Origin: Erythrobacter sp.
GTDB taxonomy: Bacteria > Pseudomonadota > Alphaproteobacteria > Sphingomonadales > Sphingomonadaceae
Assembly: GCA_024642335.1 (NCBI GenBank)
Contig: JAHEBH010000019.1
Location: forward strand, 1-40,864
DNA length: 40,864 bases
Direction: 5' to 3'
The notes beneath the pieces are model-generated. The model made no database searches, was not told where the DNA came from, and saw only the letters and a list, made by a program, of their open reading frames with translations. The position numbers and the translations under genes were made by a program. Positions 1-8,441 of this stretch are shown here, piece after piece. How positions within the stretch are numbered: position 1 is the stretch's first letter; every line of letters begins with the position of its first letter.

Positions 1-2
1 CG

Positions 3-455
3 CTCGGCGAGGCAGGCCGCGCCCTGGTCCGGCAATTCGAAGGCTGCGCCAGAAAGCGTGCGGACGGTCTGGTGGAAGCCTACCCCGATCCCGGCACGGG
101 CAGCGATCCCTGGACCATTGGTTGGGGCGCAACCGGACCGGGCATCGCGCGCGGCACCGTGTGGACGCAGGAGCAATGCGATGCGCGGCTGGACGAAGAC
201 CTGAAGCGCTATGCGTCCGAAGTCGCACAAGCCATCGGCGATGCTCCGACAACGTCAAACCAGTTCGATGCCATGGTCAGCTTCCACTACAACACCGGCG
301 CGATCGGCAGGGCGACGCTTACCCGCAAGCATATCGCAGGCGATCATGCCGGAGCCGCACGCGAATTCGATCGCTGGGTCCATGCCGGGGGACGGGTAAT
401 GAAGGGATTGGTACGCAGGAGAACGGCCGAAGCCGCGCTTTATCGTCAGGGCTAG
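3..455 (+). CDS. Phage-type lysozyme (GH24), 5' truncated by the window edge
   Basis: Muramidase that would cut the beta-1,4 bond between N-acetylmuramic acid and N-acetylglucosamine in peptidoglycan. The frame is open from base 3, so the true start lies outside the window. About 150 residues are visible. They begin with a segment containing FEG, whose Glu matches the GH24 catalytic acid, followed by TIGWGAT, which matches the conserved T-I-G-Y/W-G-x-T block of T4/P22-type lysozymes. Further on, [12 protein letters not shown] and [13 protein letters not shown] match the C-terminal helical part of the family. Any N-terminal signal or anchor is not visible. No other phage gene is nearby, so this may be a cellular autolysin or an isolated phage relic. 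Its stop codon overlaps that of the convergent gene bpt. Confidence 0.85.
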   Translation, partial: LGEAGRALVRQFEGCARKRADGLVEAYPDPGTGSDPWTIGWGATGPGIARGTVWTQEQCDARLDEDLKRYASEVAQAIGDAPTTSNQFDAMVSFHYNTGAIGRATLTRKHIAGDHAGAAREFDRWVHAGGRVMKGLVRRRTAEAALYRQG

Positions 456-1303
456 GCCAGCTTGTACCGCTCTTGCGCGCCGGGCATACCGTCCTTGGTG
501 CCGCCTTCGACGGCTTCGGCGGTCTTGGTTTCGGGTGCTGTGACTGCGGCGATATGGCTTGCCTGCTCACCAGCCCCCATGCGACTCCAGCCTTCAGGAC
601 CGAGCTTTTCCAGCGGACGGTAGCGCACCTTGTATTGCATGCGCTGCGAACCCTCTACCCAATAGCCGAGATAGACATAGGGCAGGCCCGCCTCGGCCGT
701 GCGGAGGATGTGGTCGAGGATAACGAAGTTCCCGAGCCCGGTTCGATCGGTATAATCGGGATCGTAGAAGCTGTAGATCATCGACAAGCCATCCGCCTGT
801 CGATCGGTGAGGCAGGCGGCGACAAGCCGGCCGGGGCTGCCATCGAAGGTAGGCTCGCGATATTCGATCACGAAGCTGGAAACCGCCGTGTGTTCCACCA
901 TGTCGGCGTAGTCGACCTCGTCCATCGCGGCCATGCCCCCGCCCGGATGGCGGCTGGCGAGGTATTTCTGCAGCAACTCATATTGCTCGGTAGTAGCCCA
1001 GGGTCGGCATTCGGTGACGATCAGGTCACTATTGCGATGCATGTTCTTGCGCTGCGAAGTAGAGGGCTTGAACTCTCCGGCGACCACGCGAACCGAAACA
1101 CAGGCGCGGCAATCGACACAGGAAGGGCGATAGGCCACTGTCTGGCTGCGGCGGAAGCCGATGCGGCTGAGCGCATCATTGAGCTGCTCTGAATGCGGGC
1201 CCTTCAGCTCGGTAAAGACCTTGCGCTCCGTCTTGCCCGGCAGATAGGGGCACGGCGCGGGGCTCGTCACGAAAAAGCGCGGAAATCTGACCGGAGCCGT
1301 CAC
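452..1303 (-). CDS. bpt: Aspartate/glutamate leucyltransferase (arginyl-tRNA-protein transferase family)
   Basis: Cytoplasmic aminoacyl-tRNA-protein transferase of the bacterial N-end rule. It moves Leu from Leu-tRNA onto proteins with N-terminal Asp or Glu and so marks them for ClpAP through ClpS. From the chosen GTG start it has 283 residues. The N-terminal ATE domain carries a Cys in CPYLPG (C18) and the cluster C62-xx-C65-xx-C68 (SCVDCRACV). The C-terminal acyltransferase-like half contains [13 protein letters not shown] and [11 protein letters not shown]. The frame stays open upstream to 1384, but GTG at 1301-1303 has a GAGAGGGA ribosome binding site and begins [11 protein letters not shown], where family members usually start. 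The last 30 or so residues are an Ala/Glu/Gly/Lys-rich tail beyond the conserved domain. It lies 196 nt downstream of ilvA on the same strand. Confidence 0.92.
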   Translation of the reverse strand: MTAPVRFPRFFVTSPAPCPYLPGKTERKVFTELKGPHSEQLNDALSRIGFRRSQTVAYRPSCVDCRACVSVRVVAGEFKPSTSQRKNMHRNSDLIVTECRPWATTEQYELLQKYLASRHPGGGMAAMDEVDYADMVEHTAVSSFVIEYREPTFDGSPGRLVAACLTDRQADGLSMIYSFYDPDYTDRTGLGNFVILDHILRTAEAGLPYVYLGYWVEGSQRMQYKVRYRPLEKLGPEGWSRMGAGEQASHIAAVTAPETKTAEAVEGGTKDGMPGAQERYKLA

Positions 1304-1312
1304 TTGTGCGCT

Positions 1313-1320
1313 TCCCTCTC
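1313..1320 (-). promoter_or_regulatory. Ribosome binding site that sets the bpt start
   Basis: Reads GAGAGGGA on the minus strand and ends 9 nt before the GTG at 1301-1303. The upstream ATG at 1384 would add 27 residues that do not resemble the family and has no comparable site. Confidence 0.55.
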
Positions 1321-1437
1321 TCCTGGGCGTTGATCCAATTTGCGACTCCCCTTCAATGGCAGGGGGAATCGCTTGTTGAAACAATCTTAACCATAAATTG
1401 CGGCAAAGGCAGGGTTAATTTGCACAAATGCGACAAG

Positions 1438-1460
1438 TTTCGGGGCATATCGCCCCGAAA
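1438..1460 (-). terminator. Perfect hairpin downstream of ilvA, possible terminator
   Basis: TTTCGGGGC and GCCCCGAAA form a perfect 9-bp stem around a 5-nt loop, 39 nt after the ilvA stop codon. The 3' side lacks a clear U-tract (CTTGTCGC follows on the minus strand). It may be a weak terminator, a 3'-end stabiliser, or an attenuator between ilvA and bpt. Confidence 0.45.
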
Positions 1461-1499
1461 CGGGTCACTTGGGGAGCATTGGTTTCCGGGAGTCCCGGG

Positions 1500-2783
1500 T
1501 CAGGAACTGCGGTTGAAGCGCGATCCGACATTGCCCTGCAGGGTGATGACGTCGAAACGATAGCCTGCTTCTTCAAGGGCCTGCAGCAGCTTGTCGCGCG
1601 CTTTCAGGTCGCGCACCTCATATTCGATGTCGGTGCGGATATTCTTGGCCGACAGATTGCCGAACACGCGCTGGTGCGTGACTTCGATGATATTGGCATT
1701 GTAATCGGTAAATATCTGCGCGATCCGCGACAGTGCTCCCGCTCGATCGTCCAGCAGCACGCTGACCCGCCCGATGCGCCCGCTGCGCACCAGGTTTCGC
1801 AGGATCACGTTGGCCAGGAAGCGCTGTTCGATATTGCCGCCGGTCAGGATGATGCCGATCTTCTTGCCGCGGAACTCCGCGCGCTTGTCACCATTGCTCT
1901 TGGGCAGCAGCGTGGCAAGACCGGTGGCCCCGGCCCCTTCGACCACCGTCTTCTCGATATCGAGCAGCAGCGAAATCGCCTCCTCGATTGCCGATTCCTT
2001 CACCACGCGCATGTCGTCAACCATGTCCATGATGACCTGGCGGGTAAATGCGCCCGGCTCCTTCACCGCGATGCCTTCCGCCAGCGTCGGTCCGCCCTGC
2101 GGCAGGTCGCGCCCCGTGAAGAGATTGTAGAAGGCAGGAAACTCCGCCGTCTGCACGCCCATGATCTTGATCTTGGGATTGATCGCCTTGGCCGCCGTGG
2201 CGACGCCCGAGATCAGGCCGCCACCGCCAACCGGGACAATGATGGTTTCAAGATCGGGGACATCCTCGAGCATTTCCAGCGCCACAGTACCCTGTCCGGC
2301 TGCCACATGCGGATCATCGAAGGGATGGACGAAGGTCAGGTCGCGCTCCCGCTCCAGCGTGCGGGCATAGGCGCTCGCATCGTCGAAACTCTCGCCCTCC
2401 AGAACCACGTTGCCGCCGACGCTTTCGGTCTGCATCACTTTTACCGTGGGCGTTGTACGCGGCATGACGATGGTGACGGGAATGCCCAGCCGCGTGCCAT
2501 GATAGGAAAGGCCCTGGCTGTGATTTCCGGCGGATGCCGCGATCACGCCCCGCGCGCGCTGCTCCTCGGTCAGCTGCAACAGCGCATTGAGCGCGCCGCG
2601 CTCCTTGTAGGCGGCGGTATACTGCTGGTTCTCGAACTTCAGCCACACTTCCGCGCCGGTAATGGCCGACAGGGTCTTGCTGTGCAGCGTTGGCGTGCGC
2701 ACGACAGCGCCGCGGATCCGCTCTTCGGCGGCGCGGATATCGGCGATGTCGAGCATCCCTTGCAAGAGTCCGGCGTCAGTCAT
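1500..2783 (-). CDS. ilvA: Threonine ammonia-lyase with C-terminal ACT domain
   Basis: PLP enzyme that deaminates L-threonine to 2-oxobutanoate, the first step of isoleucine synthesis (or of threonine breakdown). It has 427 residues. The fold-type II PLP domain covers about residues 1-325. The Schiff-base lysine is K60 in the block AAYKERGA, SAGNHSQG (84-91) binds the substrate side, and GGGGLISG (187-194) is the phosphate-binding loop. A single ACT domain follows from about 337 to 415 (RVSVLLDDRAGALSRIAQIF onward), as in the medium-length one-ACT form of the family; isoleucine or valine may act there. The ATG at 2781-2783 begins in the expected place. It is divergent from the dehydrogenase gene at 2885, with about 100 nt between them. 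The biosynthetic and catabolic forms cannot be told apart by sequence alone. Confidence 0.93.
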   Translation of the reverse strand: MTDAGLLQGMLDIADIRAAEERIRGAVVRTPTLHSKTLSAITGAEVWLKFENQQYTAAYKERGALNALLQLTEEQRARGVIAASAGNHSQGLSYHGTRLGIPVTIVMPRTTPTVKVMQTESVGGNVVLEGESFDDASAYARTLERERDLTFVHPFDDPHVAAGQGTVALEMLEDVPDLETIIVPVGGGGLISGVATAAKAINPKIKIMGVQTAEFPAFYNLFTGRDLPQGGPTLAEGIAVKEPGAFTRQVIMDMVDDMRVVKESAIEEAISLLLDIEKTVVEGAGATGLATLLPKSNGDKRAEFRGKKIGIILTGGNIEQRFLANVILRNLVRSGRIGRVSVLLDDRAGALSRIAQIFTDYNANIIEVTHQRVFGNLSAKNIRTDIEYEVRDLKARDKLLQALEEAGYRFDVITLQGNVGSRFNRSS

Positions 2784-2884
2784 GCTGCGGGCCTATCGCA
2801 GATTTTTGCGCAAGGGAAACCCTGCATGCGCCTTTCCACTGTCAAAGATTGCTTTGCGCGGGCCAAGCGGGCAGTCAGGCGCGC

Positions 2885-3784
2885 ATGAACAATGCCAAGA
2901 ATATCGCCTTTCTGGGCCTGGGCGTGATGGGCGGGCCGATGGCTGCGCATCTCGCCCGTGCGGGTCACAAAGTCACCGGATGGAACCGCACCGCAGCGCG
3001 CGCCGGGGCCTGGTTCGACAAATATCGCGGTGAAGGGCTACCAGTAAGGATCGGCCTCTCGTTACAGGAAGCCGTGCAAGGCGCGGATATCGTCCTCTCC
3101 TGCCTCGGCAATGACGATGACCTGGCCGAAGTCATGCTGGGCGACAGCGGCGCGCTGGCCATGATGAAGCCCGGTTCGCTGTACATTGACCACACGACTG
3201 TCAGCCCGGCCATTTCCCGCCGCATTGCGGAGGTGGCCGAACAGAAGCGCAAATTGGCCGTGGACGCCCCCGTATCGGGCGGGCAGGCCGGAGCCGAGAA
3301 TGGCACGCTGTCGATCATGTGCGGCGGGTCTGACAAGGCGATGGCAGTGGCAGGCCCCATCATGCAGGCCTATGCCGCAAGAATTGTTCATATCGGCACA
3401 TCTGGGGCAGGACAGGCAACCAAGGCGGTTAACCAGGTCTGCATTGCGGGCGTTTTGGCGGGCCTTTCGGAAGGTGTCAGGCTGGCACAGGCCAGCCACC
3501 TCGACATGGACAAGGTGCTCGAGGCGATCAGCGGCGGTGCAGCGCAAAGCTGGCAGATGGAAAACCGCTGGAAGACCATGGCCGCAGGCAAATTCGATTT
3601 CGGCTTCGCGATAGACTGGATGCGCAAGGACCTCGCCATCGCCTTGGCCGAAGCGGAAGGTGCAGGCGTGGAACTTCCCGTTACCGAATTGGTCGACCGC
3701 TTCTATGCCAAGGTACAGGAGATGGGAGGAAACCGGCAGGATAGCTCCGCCCTGATCCGCCATTTGCCGGAGGTGAGTGCATGA
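2885..3784 (+). CDS. NAD(P)-dependent beta-hydroxyacid dehydrogenase (3-hydroxyisobutyrate dehydrogenase family)
   Basis: Cytoplasmic oxidoreductase of the beta-hydroxyacid dehydrogenase family, which includes 3-hydroxyisobutyrate dehydrogenase, tartronate semialdehyde reductase and the glyoxylate/succinic semialdehyde reductases. It has 299 residues. The Rossmann block is at the start (GLGVMGGPMAAHLARAGHKV), the substrate-binding block is DAPVSGGQAGAENGT, and the catalytic Lys lies in GAGQATKAVNQ. The frame is open further upstream, but ATG 2885 places the nucleotide-binding motif at the usual distance from the N-terminus. Its stop overlaps the next start (ATGA, 3781-3784), so it is probably translationally coupled to the amidohydrolase. 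The exact substrate cannot be assigned; the partner gene gives no pathway I recognise. Confidence 0.88.
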   Translation: MNNAKNIAFLGLGVMGGPMAAHLARAGHKVTGWNRTAARAGAWFDKYRGEGLPVRIGLSLQEAVQGADIVLSCLGNDDDLAEVMLGDSGALAMMKPGSLYIDHTTVSPAISRRIAEVAEQKRKLAVDAPVSGGQAGAENGTLSIMCGGSDKAMAVAGPIMQAYAARIVHIGTSGAGQATKAVNQVCIAGVLAGLSEGVRLAQASHLDMDKVLEAISGGAAQSWQMENRWKTMAAGKFDFGFAIDWMRKDLAIALAEAEGAGVELPVTELVDRFYAKVQEMGGNRQDSSALIRHLPEVSA

Positions 3785-5436
3785 CCATGCGCCTGATGGT
3801 AGGCGTTGCCTTTGCGATGCTGCTTCCCGCCACTGCCCTGGCCGAAACGCATTTCGACAATGCGGACGGCATCTCCATTCGCCGCGACGGAAGCGTGGAC
3901 CGCTTTTCGGGCATGGTGGTGGATGATGACGGGCGCATCGTGCAGTTGCTCGATTTCGGCGACAGGCCGGAGGTGGAGATCGACTATCAGGTCGACCTGC
4001 AGGGCCGCACGGTCATCCCCGGAATGGTGGATTCGCATGTCCATGTGATGGACCTGGGCCTCGCCAAACTGACGCTGGACCTTTCCGGCACGCGCTCGCT
4101 TGAGGAAGCACAAGGCCTGATTGCCAGCTTTGCCGAACGTTTTCCCAACCGGCCGTGGTTGCTGGGGCGCGGCTGGAACCAGGAAACCTGGGGGCTGGGA
4201 CGTTTCCCCACCGCAGAAGAGATCGACGCGGTGAGCGACAGGCCCATCGTACTCGAACGCGTGGACGGCCATGCAATCTGGGCCAGTTCCGCCGCGCTTG
4301 TAGCAGCCGGTATTACTGCAGAGACTCCCGATCCCCCCGGCGGCCGTATCCTGCGCAAGCCCGGATCGCGCGAACCGTCGGGCGTGCTGGTGGATAATGC
4401 CATGGAACTGGTCTTGCGGCATGCCCCGCCCCCGCGCCCCGACGATCGCGATCTTGCCCTGCACGAGGCGCAGCAGGAATTCTTCCGGCATGGGGTTACC
4501 GCCGTCGCCGATATGGGCACATCGTTAGAAGACTGGATGACGTTTCGCCGCGCGGGCGATGCCGGACGGCTGAACTTGCGCATCATGTCCTATGCCGCCA
4601 GCGTGCCCGAGATGCTGCTGATAGGCGGCACCGGCCCTACCCCGTGGCTCTATGATGACCGTCTGCGGCTCAATGGCGTAAAGTTCTGGCTCGACGGAGC
4701 GCTGGGTTCGCGCGGCGCCCTGCTGAAGCAGGACTATGCCGATGACCACGGCAATCGCGGGCTGGAAGTGCTCGACGGCACACAATTGCGCAATTCGATG
4801 AGCCGTGCGGCGATGGACGGCTTCCAGGTCGCCATCCACGCCATCGGCGATGCCGCCAACGCCGATGCGGTGGCTGCGATCGACCAGCTTTCCGCCGATT
4901 TTTCAGGCGACCGGCGCTGGCGGGTCGAGCATGCACAAGTGGTCGATCCCGCCGATATTCCGCTGTTCGGCCAACACGGCATCATCGCCAGCATGCAGCC
5001 GGTTCACCAGACCTCGGACCGGTTGATGGCGGAGGCGCGCCTGGGGCCCGACCGGCTGGCAGGCAGTTATGCATGGCGCAGCATCGCAGGCACAGGCGCG
5101 GGCCTGGCTTTCGGATCGGACGCGCCAGTCGAACTGGCCGATCCGCTGGAAGGCATGGCCGTTGCGATCAGCCGCGTGGATGCTGCTGGCGAACCTGCGG
5201 GCGGCTGGATGGCGCAAGAGGCCGTAAGCCGCGAGGCGGCGCTGGCGGCCTATACCGCCGCGGGAGCCTATGCAGGATTTGCCGAGGGGATTTTCGGATC
5301 GCTGGCAGTGGGAGAGCGTGCGGACTTCGTGGTCCTGGATGGAGATCCGCTCATTTCCGGTGCAGAGAATATCCGCAACATCACCGTGCTGGAAACATGG
5401 ATCGCCGGGCAGCGCGTGTGGGCAGAAGAGGATTGA
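3781..5436 (+). CDS. Exported amidohydrolase family 3 (YtcJ-like) metal-dependent hydrolase
   Basis: Predicted metallo-hydrolase acting on a C-N bond of an unknown amide or cyclic imide-like substrate. It has 551 residues. Residues 1-21 are a signal peptide (basic N-region, hydrophobic core, cleavage after ATALA), so it works in the periplasm. The H-x-H metal motif is H86/H88 in GMVDSHVHV, at the head of the TIM barrel. Later metal-site blocks are LDGALGSRGALL, IHAIGDAAN, RVEHAQVV and the final Asp in GSDAPVE. The C-terminal composite-sandwich part is ADFVVLDGDPL. Length and motif order fit the YtcJ/amidohydrolase_3 group. The start overlaps the preceding dehydrogenase by 4 nt. It converges on tatC with only 12 nt between the two stops. 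Confidence 0.88.
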   Translation: MTMRLMVGVAFAMLLPATALAETHFDNADGISIRRDGSVDRFSGMVVDDDGRIVQLLDFGDRPEVEIDYQVDLQGRTVIPGMVDSHVHVMDLGLAKLTLDLSGTRSLEEAQGLIASFAERFPNRPWLLGRGWNQETWGLGRFPTAEEIDAVSDRPIVLERVDGHAIWASSAALVAAGITAETPDPPGGRILRKPGSREPSGVLVDNAMELVLRHAPPPRPDDRDLALHEAQQEFFRHGVTAVADMGTSLEDWMTFRRAGDAGRLNLRIMSYAASVPEMLLIGGTGPTPWLYDDRLRLNGVKFWLDGALGSRGALLKQDYADDHGNRGLEVLDGTQLRNSMSRAAMDGFQVAIHAIGDAANADAVAAIDQLSADFSGDRRWRVEHAQVVDPADIPLFGQHGIIASMQPVHQTSDRLMAEARLGPDRLAGSYAWRSIAGTGAGLAFGSDAPVELADPLEGMAVAISRVDAAGEPAGGWMAQEAVSREAALAAYTAAGAYAGFAEGIFGSLAVGERADFVVLDGDPLISGAENIRNITVLETWIAGQRVWAEED

Positions 5437-5448
5437 ACGCGCCGCAGA

Positions 5449-6249
5449 TCAGCTTTCGCCGGCAGCCTCTTGCGCCTCGTCGCCGGCCTTGGCCTTGGCC
5501 TTCTTCTCGCTGAAATACATCAGCACCAGCGACCCTTCGAAAAGGAGGTAAAGCGGGATTGCCAGCATCAGCTGCGATTGCGGATCGACCGGCGTGAAGA
5601 TCGCGCCGAGAATGAAGCACAGGACGATAAAATAGCGGCGCGCGGCGATCAGTTGAGCGCGGCTGACGATACCCGCGCGGTTGATCAGCATCAGCAGCAC
5701 GGGCAGTTCAAAACAGAAGCCAAATGCCAGGATGAACTGCATCACCAGCGATAGATATTCATCGGCACTCGGCAGCGCCTCTATGGCGATGCCGCCAGTC
5801 TCGCCTTCGAAACCGATAAACCAGGTGAAGGCCACAGGCATGACGAGGTAATAGGCAAGCGCGGCCCCGGTGATGAAAAGCACGGGAGTAGCGATCAGGA
5901 ACGGAAGGAAAGCCTTCTTCTCGCGTGCATAGAGCCCCGGTGCGATGAACGCCCAAAGCTGGTTGGCGATGATCGGGAAGCTGAGGCAGAAGCCTGCAAA
6001 CAGGGCCACTTTCAACTCCACGAAGAAGACCTCGTAGAGCTTGGTGAAGATCAGCTGTGCCTCACCTTCGGGAAAGGCATGCTTGAGCGGCTGGACCAGG
6101 AAACCGATGATCTGGTCGACGAAATAGTAGCACACGCCAAAGGCCACCAGCAGCGCCATCACGCCGCGCACAAGGCGCCTGCGCAGCTCTATCAGGTGGT
6201 CGAGCAGCGGTGCCTGCGTGTCATCCAGATCCTTGAGTTTGAAGGCCAT
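5449..6249 (-). CDS. tatC: Twin-arginine translocase subunit TatC
   Basis: Inner-membrane receptor of the Tat system, which exports folded proteins carrying a twin-arginine signal. It has 266 residues and six predicted membrane helices. The conserved N-terminal LLDHLIELRRRLVR block binds signal peptides. FPIIANQLWAFIAPGLY and ARRYFIVLCFILGAIFTPVDP are further family signatures. The C-terminus is a charged, Ala/Lys/Glu-rich cytoplasmic tail. It is the last gene of the tatA-tatB-tatC set, starts 3 nt after tatB stops, and probably shares one transcript with scpA and scpB upstream. Confidence 0.97.
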   Translation of the reverse strand: MAFKLKDLDDTQAPLLDHLIELRRRLVRGVMALLVAFGVCYYFVDQIIGFLVQPLKHAFPEGEAQLIFTKLYEVFFVELKVALFAGFCLSFPIIANQLWAFIAPGLYAREKKAFLPFLIATPVLFITGAALAYYLVMPVAFTWFIGFEGETGGIAIEALPSADEYLSLVMQFILAFGFCFELPVLLMLINRAGIVSRAQLIAARRYFIVLCFILGAIFTPVDPQSQLMLAIPLYLLFEGSLVLMYFSEKKAKAKAGDEAQEAAGES

Positions 6250-6252
6250 GCG

Positions 6253-6651
6253 TCAGTCGGCCTTCTTCTCTTCATCCGGGCCCGAAGGCGGCGTAGGAAC
6301 CGCGGCCTCGGCACTGGCGGCATCAATGGAGGCATCCTTGGCCGTGTCAGGCACGGCGTCACCCTTTTTCGGCGGCGGATAGGCGCCCGTCTGTTCCATC
6401 TCGGCAGGACCGCCGTTGGGATGTTCGCGCATGACCTTTTCGTTCTGCGCCTTCCACTTCCTTTCCATCTCCTCCATCTCCGCCTCGCGGATCATGGAAT
6501 CGAGACCGGTGCGGAAATGTGCGGAAAGACGCCGCATCTTGCCGATCCAGCGGCCCGCCGTGCGCATGGCAGTGGGCAACTCTTTCGGTCCGATGACGAG
6601 GATCGCCACGACCACAATGACCAGGATTTCCTGTGCGCCGATATCGAACAT
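6253..6651 (-). CDS. tatB: Sec-independent translocase subunit TatB
   Basis: Membrane partner of TatC in substrate recognition. It has 132 residues. An N-terminal membrane helix (MFDIGAQEILVIVVVAILVI) is followed by the GPKELP hinge and a long amphipathic helix rich in Met, Arg and Glu. The tail after about residue 80 is Pro/Ala/Asp/Glu-rich and low in complexity. The Gly-Pro-Lys-Glu-Leu-Pro hinge and the neighbouring Glu in the helix separate it from TatA. It lies 24 nt downstream of tatA. Confidence 0.95.
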   Translation of the reverse strand: MFDIGAQEILVIVVVAILVIGPKELPTAMRTAGRWIGKMRRLSAHFRTGLDSMIREAEMEEMERKWKAQNEKVMREHPNGGPAEMEQTGAYPPPKKGDAVPDTAKDASIDAASAEAAVPTPPSGPDEEKKAD

Positions 6652-6675
6652 GTCTGGCGGCGCCCGTCCGGAAAA

Positions 6676-6915
6676 TTAGTGGGAAGTCTTGTCCGTCGAA
6701 GAACTTTCGACGGAATCCGCACCGGCACCGTTTCCGCCAGCAGGACCTTCGATCTTGGGTGCTTCACGGGAAGCGACATCATCCTCGCTCAGGCCCTTCT
6801 TGAAGCTTTTAATTCCCTTTCCGAAATCCCCCATCATCTCGCTGATGCGACCGCGTCCGAACAGGACGAGGATAAGAACTACGATTAACAGAAGTTGCGG
6901 CCAACCAATGCCCAT
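6676..6915 (-). CDS. tatA: Sec-independent translocase subunit TatA
   Basis: Pore-forming or membrane-thinning subunit of the Tat system. It has 79 residues, the usual size. One membrane helix (about 4-20) starts with GIGWPQLLLI, followed by the FGRGRISEMMGDFGKGIK hinge and amphipathic helix, both typical of TatA. The Ser/Asp/Glu-rich C-terminal tail is in the cytoplasm. It begins 33 nt after the scpB stop, so the tat genes probably depend at least partly on readthrough from scpAB. Confidence 0.96.
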   Translation of the reverse strand: MGIGWPQLLLIVVLILVLFGRGRISEMMGDFGKGIKSFKKGLSEDDVASREAPKIEGPAGGNGAGADSVESSSTDKTSH

Positions 6916-6948
6916 GATGAAATGTCCTTGAGAGCGTTAAAGGCCAAT

Positions 6949-7638
6949 CTAGACGCTTTGATCGGGCTTTTCCAGCGCTGAAGCTTGATCGCCCCAATCT
7001 TCTTCTCCGGCAACCCCCATCTCGTCCATACTACCTGTTTTAGCCCCTTCTTCGCGCTTCTCTTCGGCCTCTGCAGCCTGTTGTTCCATCATATCGTCAA
7101 AGGCATCCTCGACCGGGTCGAGCAGGCCCGCGGCTTTCAGTTCGTCGATTCCGGGCAGGTCCTTGCGGCTTGCCAGCCCGAAGTGGGAGAGGAAATCATT
7201 GGTTGTGGCATAGATCACCGGGCGCCCCGGTACCTCGCGACGTCCCGCTGCGCGCACCCAGCCCGCTTCCATCAGCACGTCCAGCGTTCCGGCGGACGTC
7301 TGCACGCCGCGAATAGCCTCTATCTCCGCTCGGCTGACCGGCTCGTGATAGGCGATGATGGCCAGTACTTCAGTGGCCGCACGGCTGAGTCGGCGGAGCT
7401 GTTCCTTCTCCCGCCGCAGCAGATGGGCCAGATCGGGCGCGGTCTGGAAATGCCAGCGCCGCCCGCGTTCCACCAGTGCGATGCCGCGCCCTGCATAATG
7501 CGTTTCCAGTTCGCGCAAGGCCTCGCGCACGTCCGCGCCTTCGAGATGGGCGGAAATCTGCTCTGCGCTCAGCGGCTCCTCGGATGCAAAAAGCGTCGCC
7601 TCGACGGCGCGCAGCAGGTCGTCCATTTCGTGACTCAT
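6949..7638 (-). CDS. scpB: Segregation and condensation protein B
   Basis: Accessory subunit of the SMC-ScpAB condensin, which organises and helps segregate chromosomes. It has 229 residues. Tandem winged-helix domains are seen in LLRAVEATLFASEEPLSAEQI (first, about 7-80) and LSRAATEVLAIIAYHEPVSRAEI (second, about 93-165), with the conserved GRPVIYATT and FLSHFGLASRKDLP segments. The Glu-rich C-terminal 50 residues are outside the domains. Its ATG overlaps the scpA stop (ATGA), as expected for two proteins made in a fixed ratio. Confidence 0.96.
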   Translation of the reverse strand: MSHEMDDLLRAVEATLFASEEPLSAEQISAHLEGADVREALRELETHYAGRGIALVERGRRWHFQTAPDLAHLLRREKEQLRRLSRAATEVLAIIAYHEPVSRAEIEAIRGVQTSAGTLDVLMEAGWVRAAGRREVPGRPVIYATTNDFLSHFGLASRKDLPGIDELKAAGLLDPVEDAFDDMMEQQAAEAEEKREEGAKTGSMDEMGVAGEEDWGDQASALEKPDQSV

Positions 7639-8441
7639 GGTGTGGCCCTCCGCACATGCAGCGGTCCATATGCTATTTCCTGGCGGATCTCCGCCTTGCC
7701 AAGGCGCGCCAGTTCCAGCGCGGCGACGAAGCTGGACGCCAGGGCCGAGCGCTGGAGGCGAGGATCGGCGTCCTTGGGCAGGAAGTGGCGGATTTCCATC
7801 CAGTCCACGCTCACGCCCAACATGGCGGAGAGGCGGTCGATCGCCGAATCGATCGTCATCACCGGACGCTCCCGCACCATATGCACGACGGGCTCTGTCC
7901 GCAGCTTGACCTGGCCATAGCCGCGCACGAGCTGGAACCAGTCACACTGCCACTGGTTCTTGCGCAGGACCCTGAGGCCTTCGGGCGCACCGCGCACAAA
8001 GACGTCGCGGCCCACGCGGTCGCGCGCCATCAGGCGTGCTGCGGCATCGCGCATCGCGCCCAGCCGCTCCAGCCGCAATTGCAGCCGCAACGCCAGTTCC
8101 TCGGGCGAGGGATCTTCCTGCTCGTCCTTGGGCAGCAGCAGGGCCGATTTGAGATAGGCCAGCCAGGCCGCCATCACCAGGTAATCGGCGGCAATCTCCA
8201 ACCTCAGCGCCTCTGCCTGCTCGATGTAACGGATATATTGATCGACCAGAGAGAGGATGGAGATCGATTTGAGGTCAACCTTCTGCCGCCTTGCCAGGTC
8301 GAGCAGCAGGTCCAGCGGCCCTTCCCAGCCGTCCAGTTCAAGATAGAGCGCGGCATCGCTGTCCGAGTGGCTGGCAGGGCCTTCCCACTCCACCTCATCC
8401 GCGGCCACCGTTTCCGCCAACAGGACGCTGTCCTCGGTCAT
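7635..8441 (-). CDS. scpA: Segregation and condensation protein A (kleisin)
   Basis: Kleisin that bridges the two SMC heads and recruits ScpB. It has 268 residues. The N-terminal region holds the signature WEGPLDLLLDLARRQKVDL, then LVDQYIRYIEQAEALRLEIA and AAWLAYLKSALLLP. The C-terminal winged helix contains VVALELARLGK-like sequence (FVAALELARLGKAEI). About 35 residues precede the first conserved block, a slightly long N-terminus. It overlaps nagZ by 4 nt upstream and scpB by 4 nt downstream, so nagZ-scpA-scpB should be one coupled unit. Confidence 0.95.
   Translation of the reverse strand: MTEDSVLLAETVAADEVEWEGPASHSDSDAALYLELDGWEGPLDLLLDLARRQKVDLKSISILSLVDQYIRYIEQAEALRLEIAADYLVMAAWLAYLKSALLLPKDEQEDPSPEELALRLQLRLERLGAMRDAAARLMARDRVGRDVFVRGAPEGLRVLRKNQWQCDWFQLVRGYGQVKLRTEPVVHMVRERPVMTIDSAIDRLSAMLGVSVDWMEIRHFLPKDADPRLQRSALASSFVAALELARLGKAEIRQEIAYGPLHVRRATP

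Noticed and set aside
1-455. The lysozyme as the edge of a prophage
   Set aside because: Only one gene of phage type is visible and everything after it is housekeeping. What lies left of the window is unknown, so this is not supported.
1428-2888. A 486-codon open frame on the plus strand opposite ilvA
   Set aside because: It is antisense to a clear ilvA with all catalytic motifs; its translation is rich in His, Arg and Gln and resembles no family. Long antisense frames are common in GC-rich DNA.
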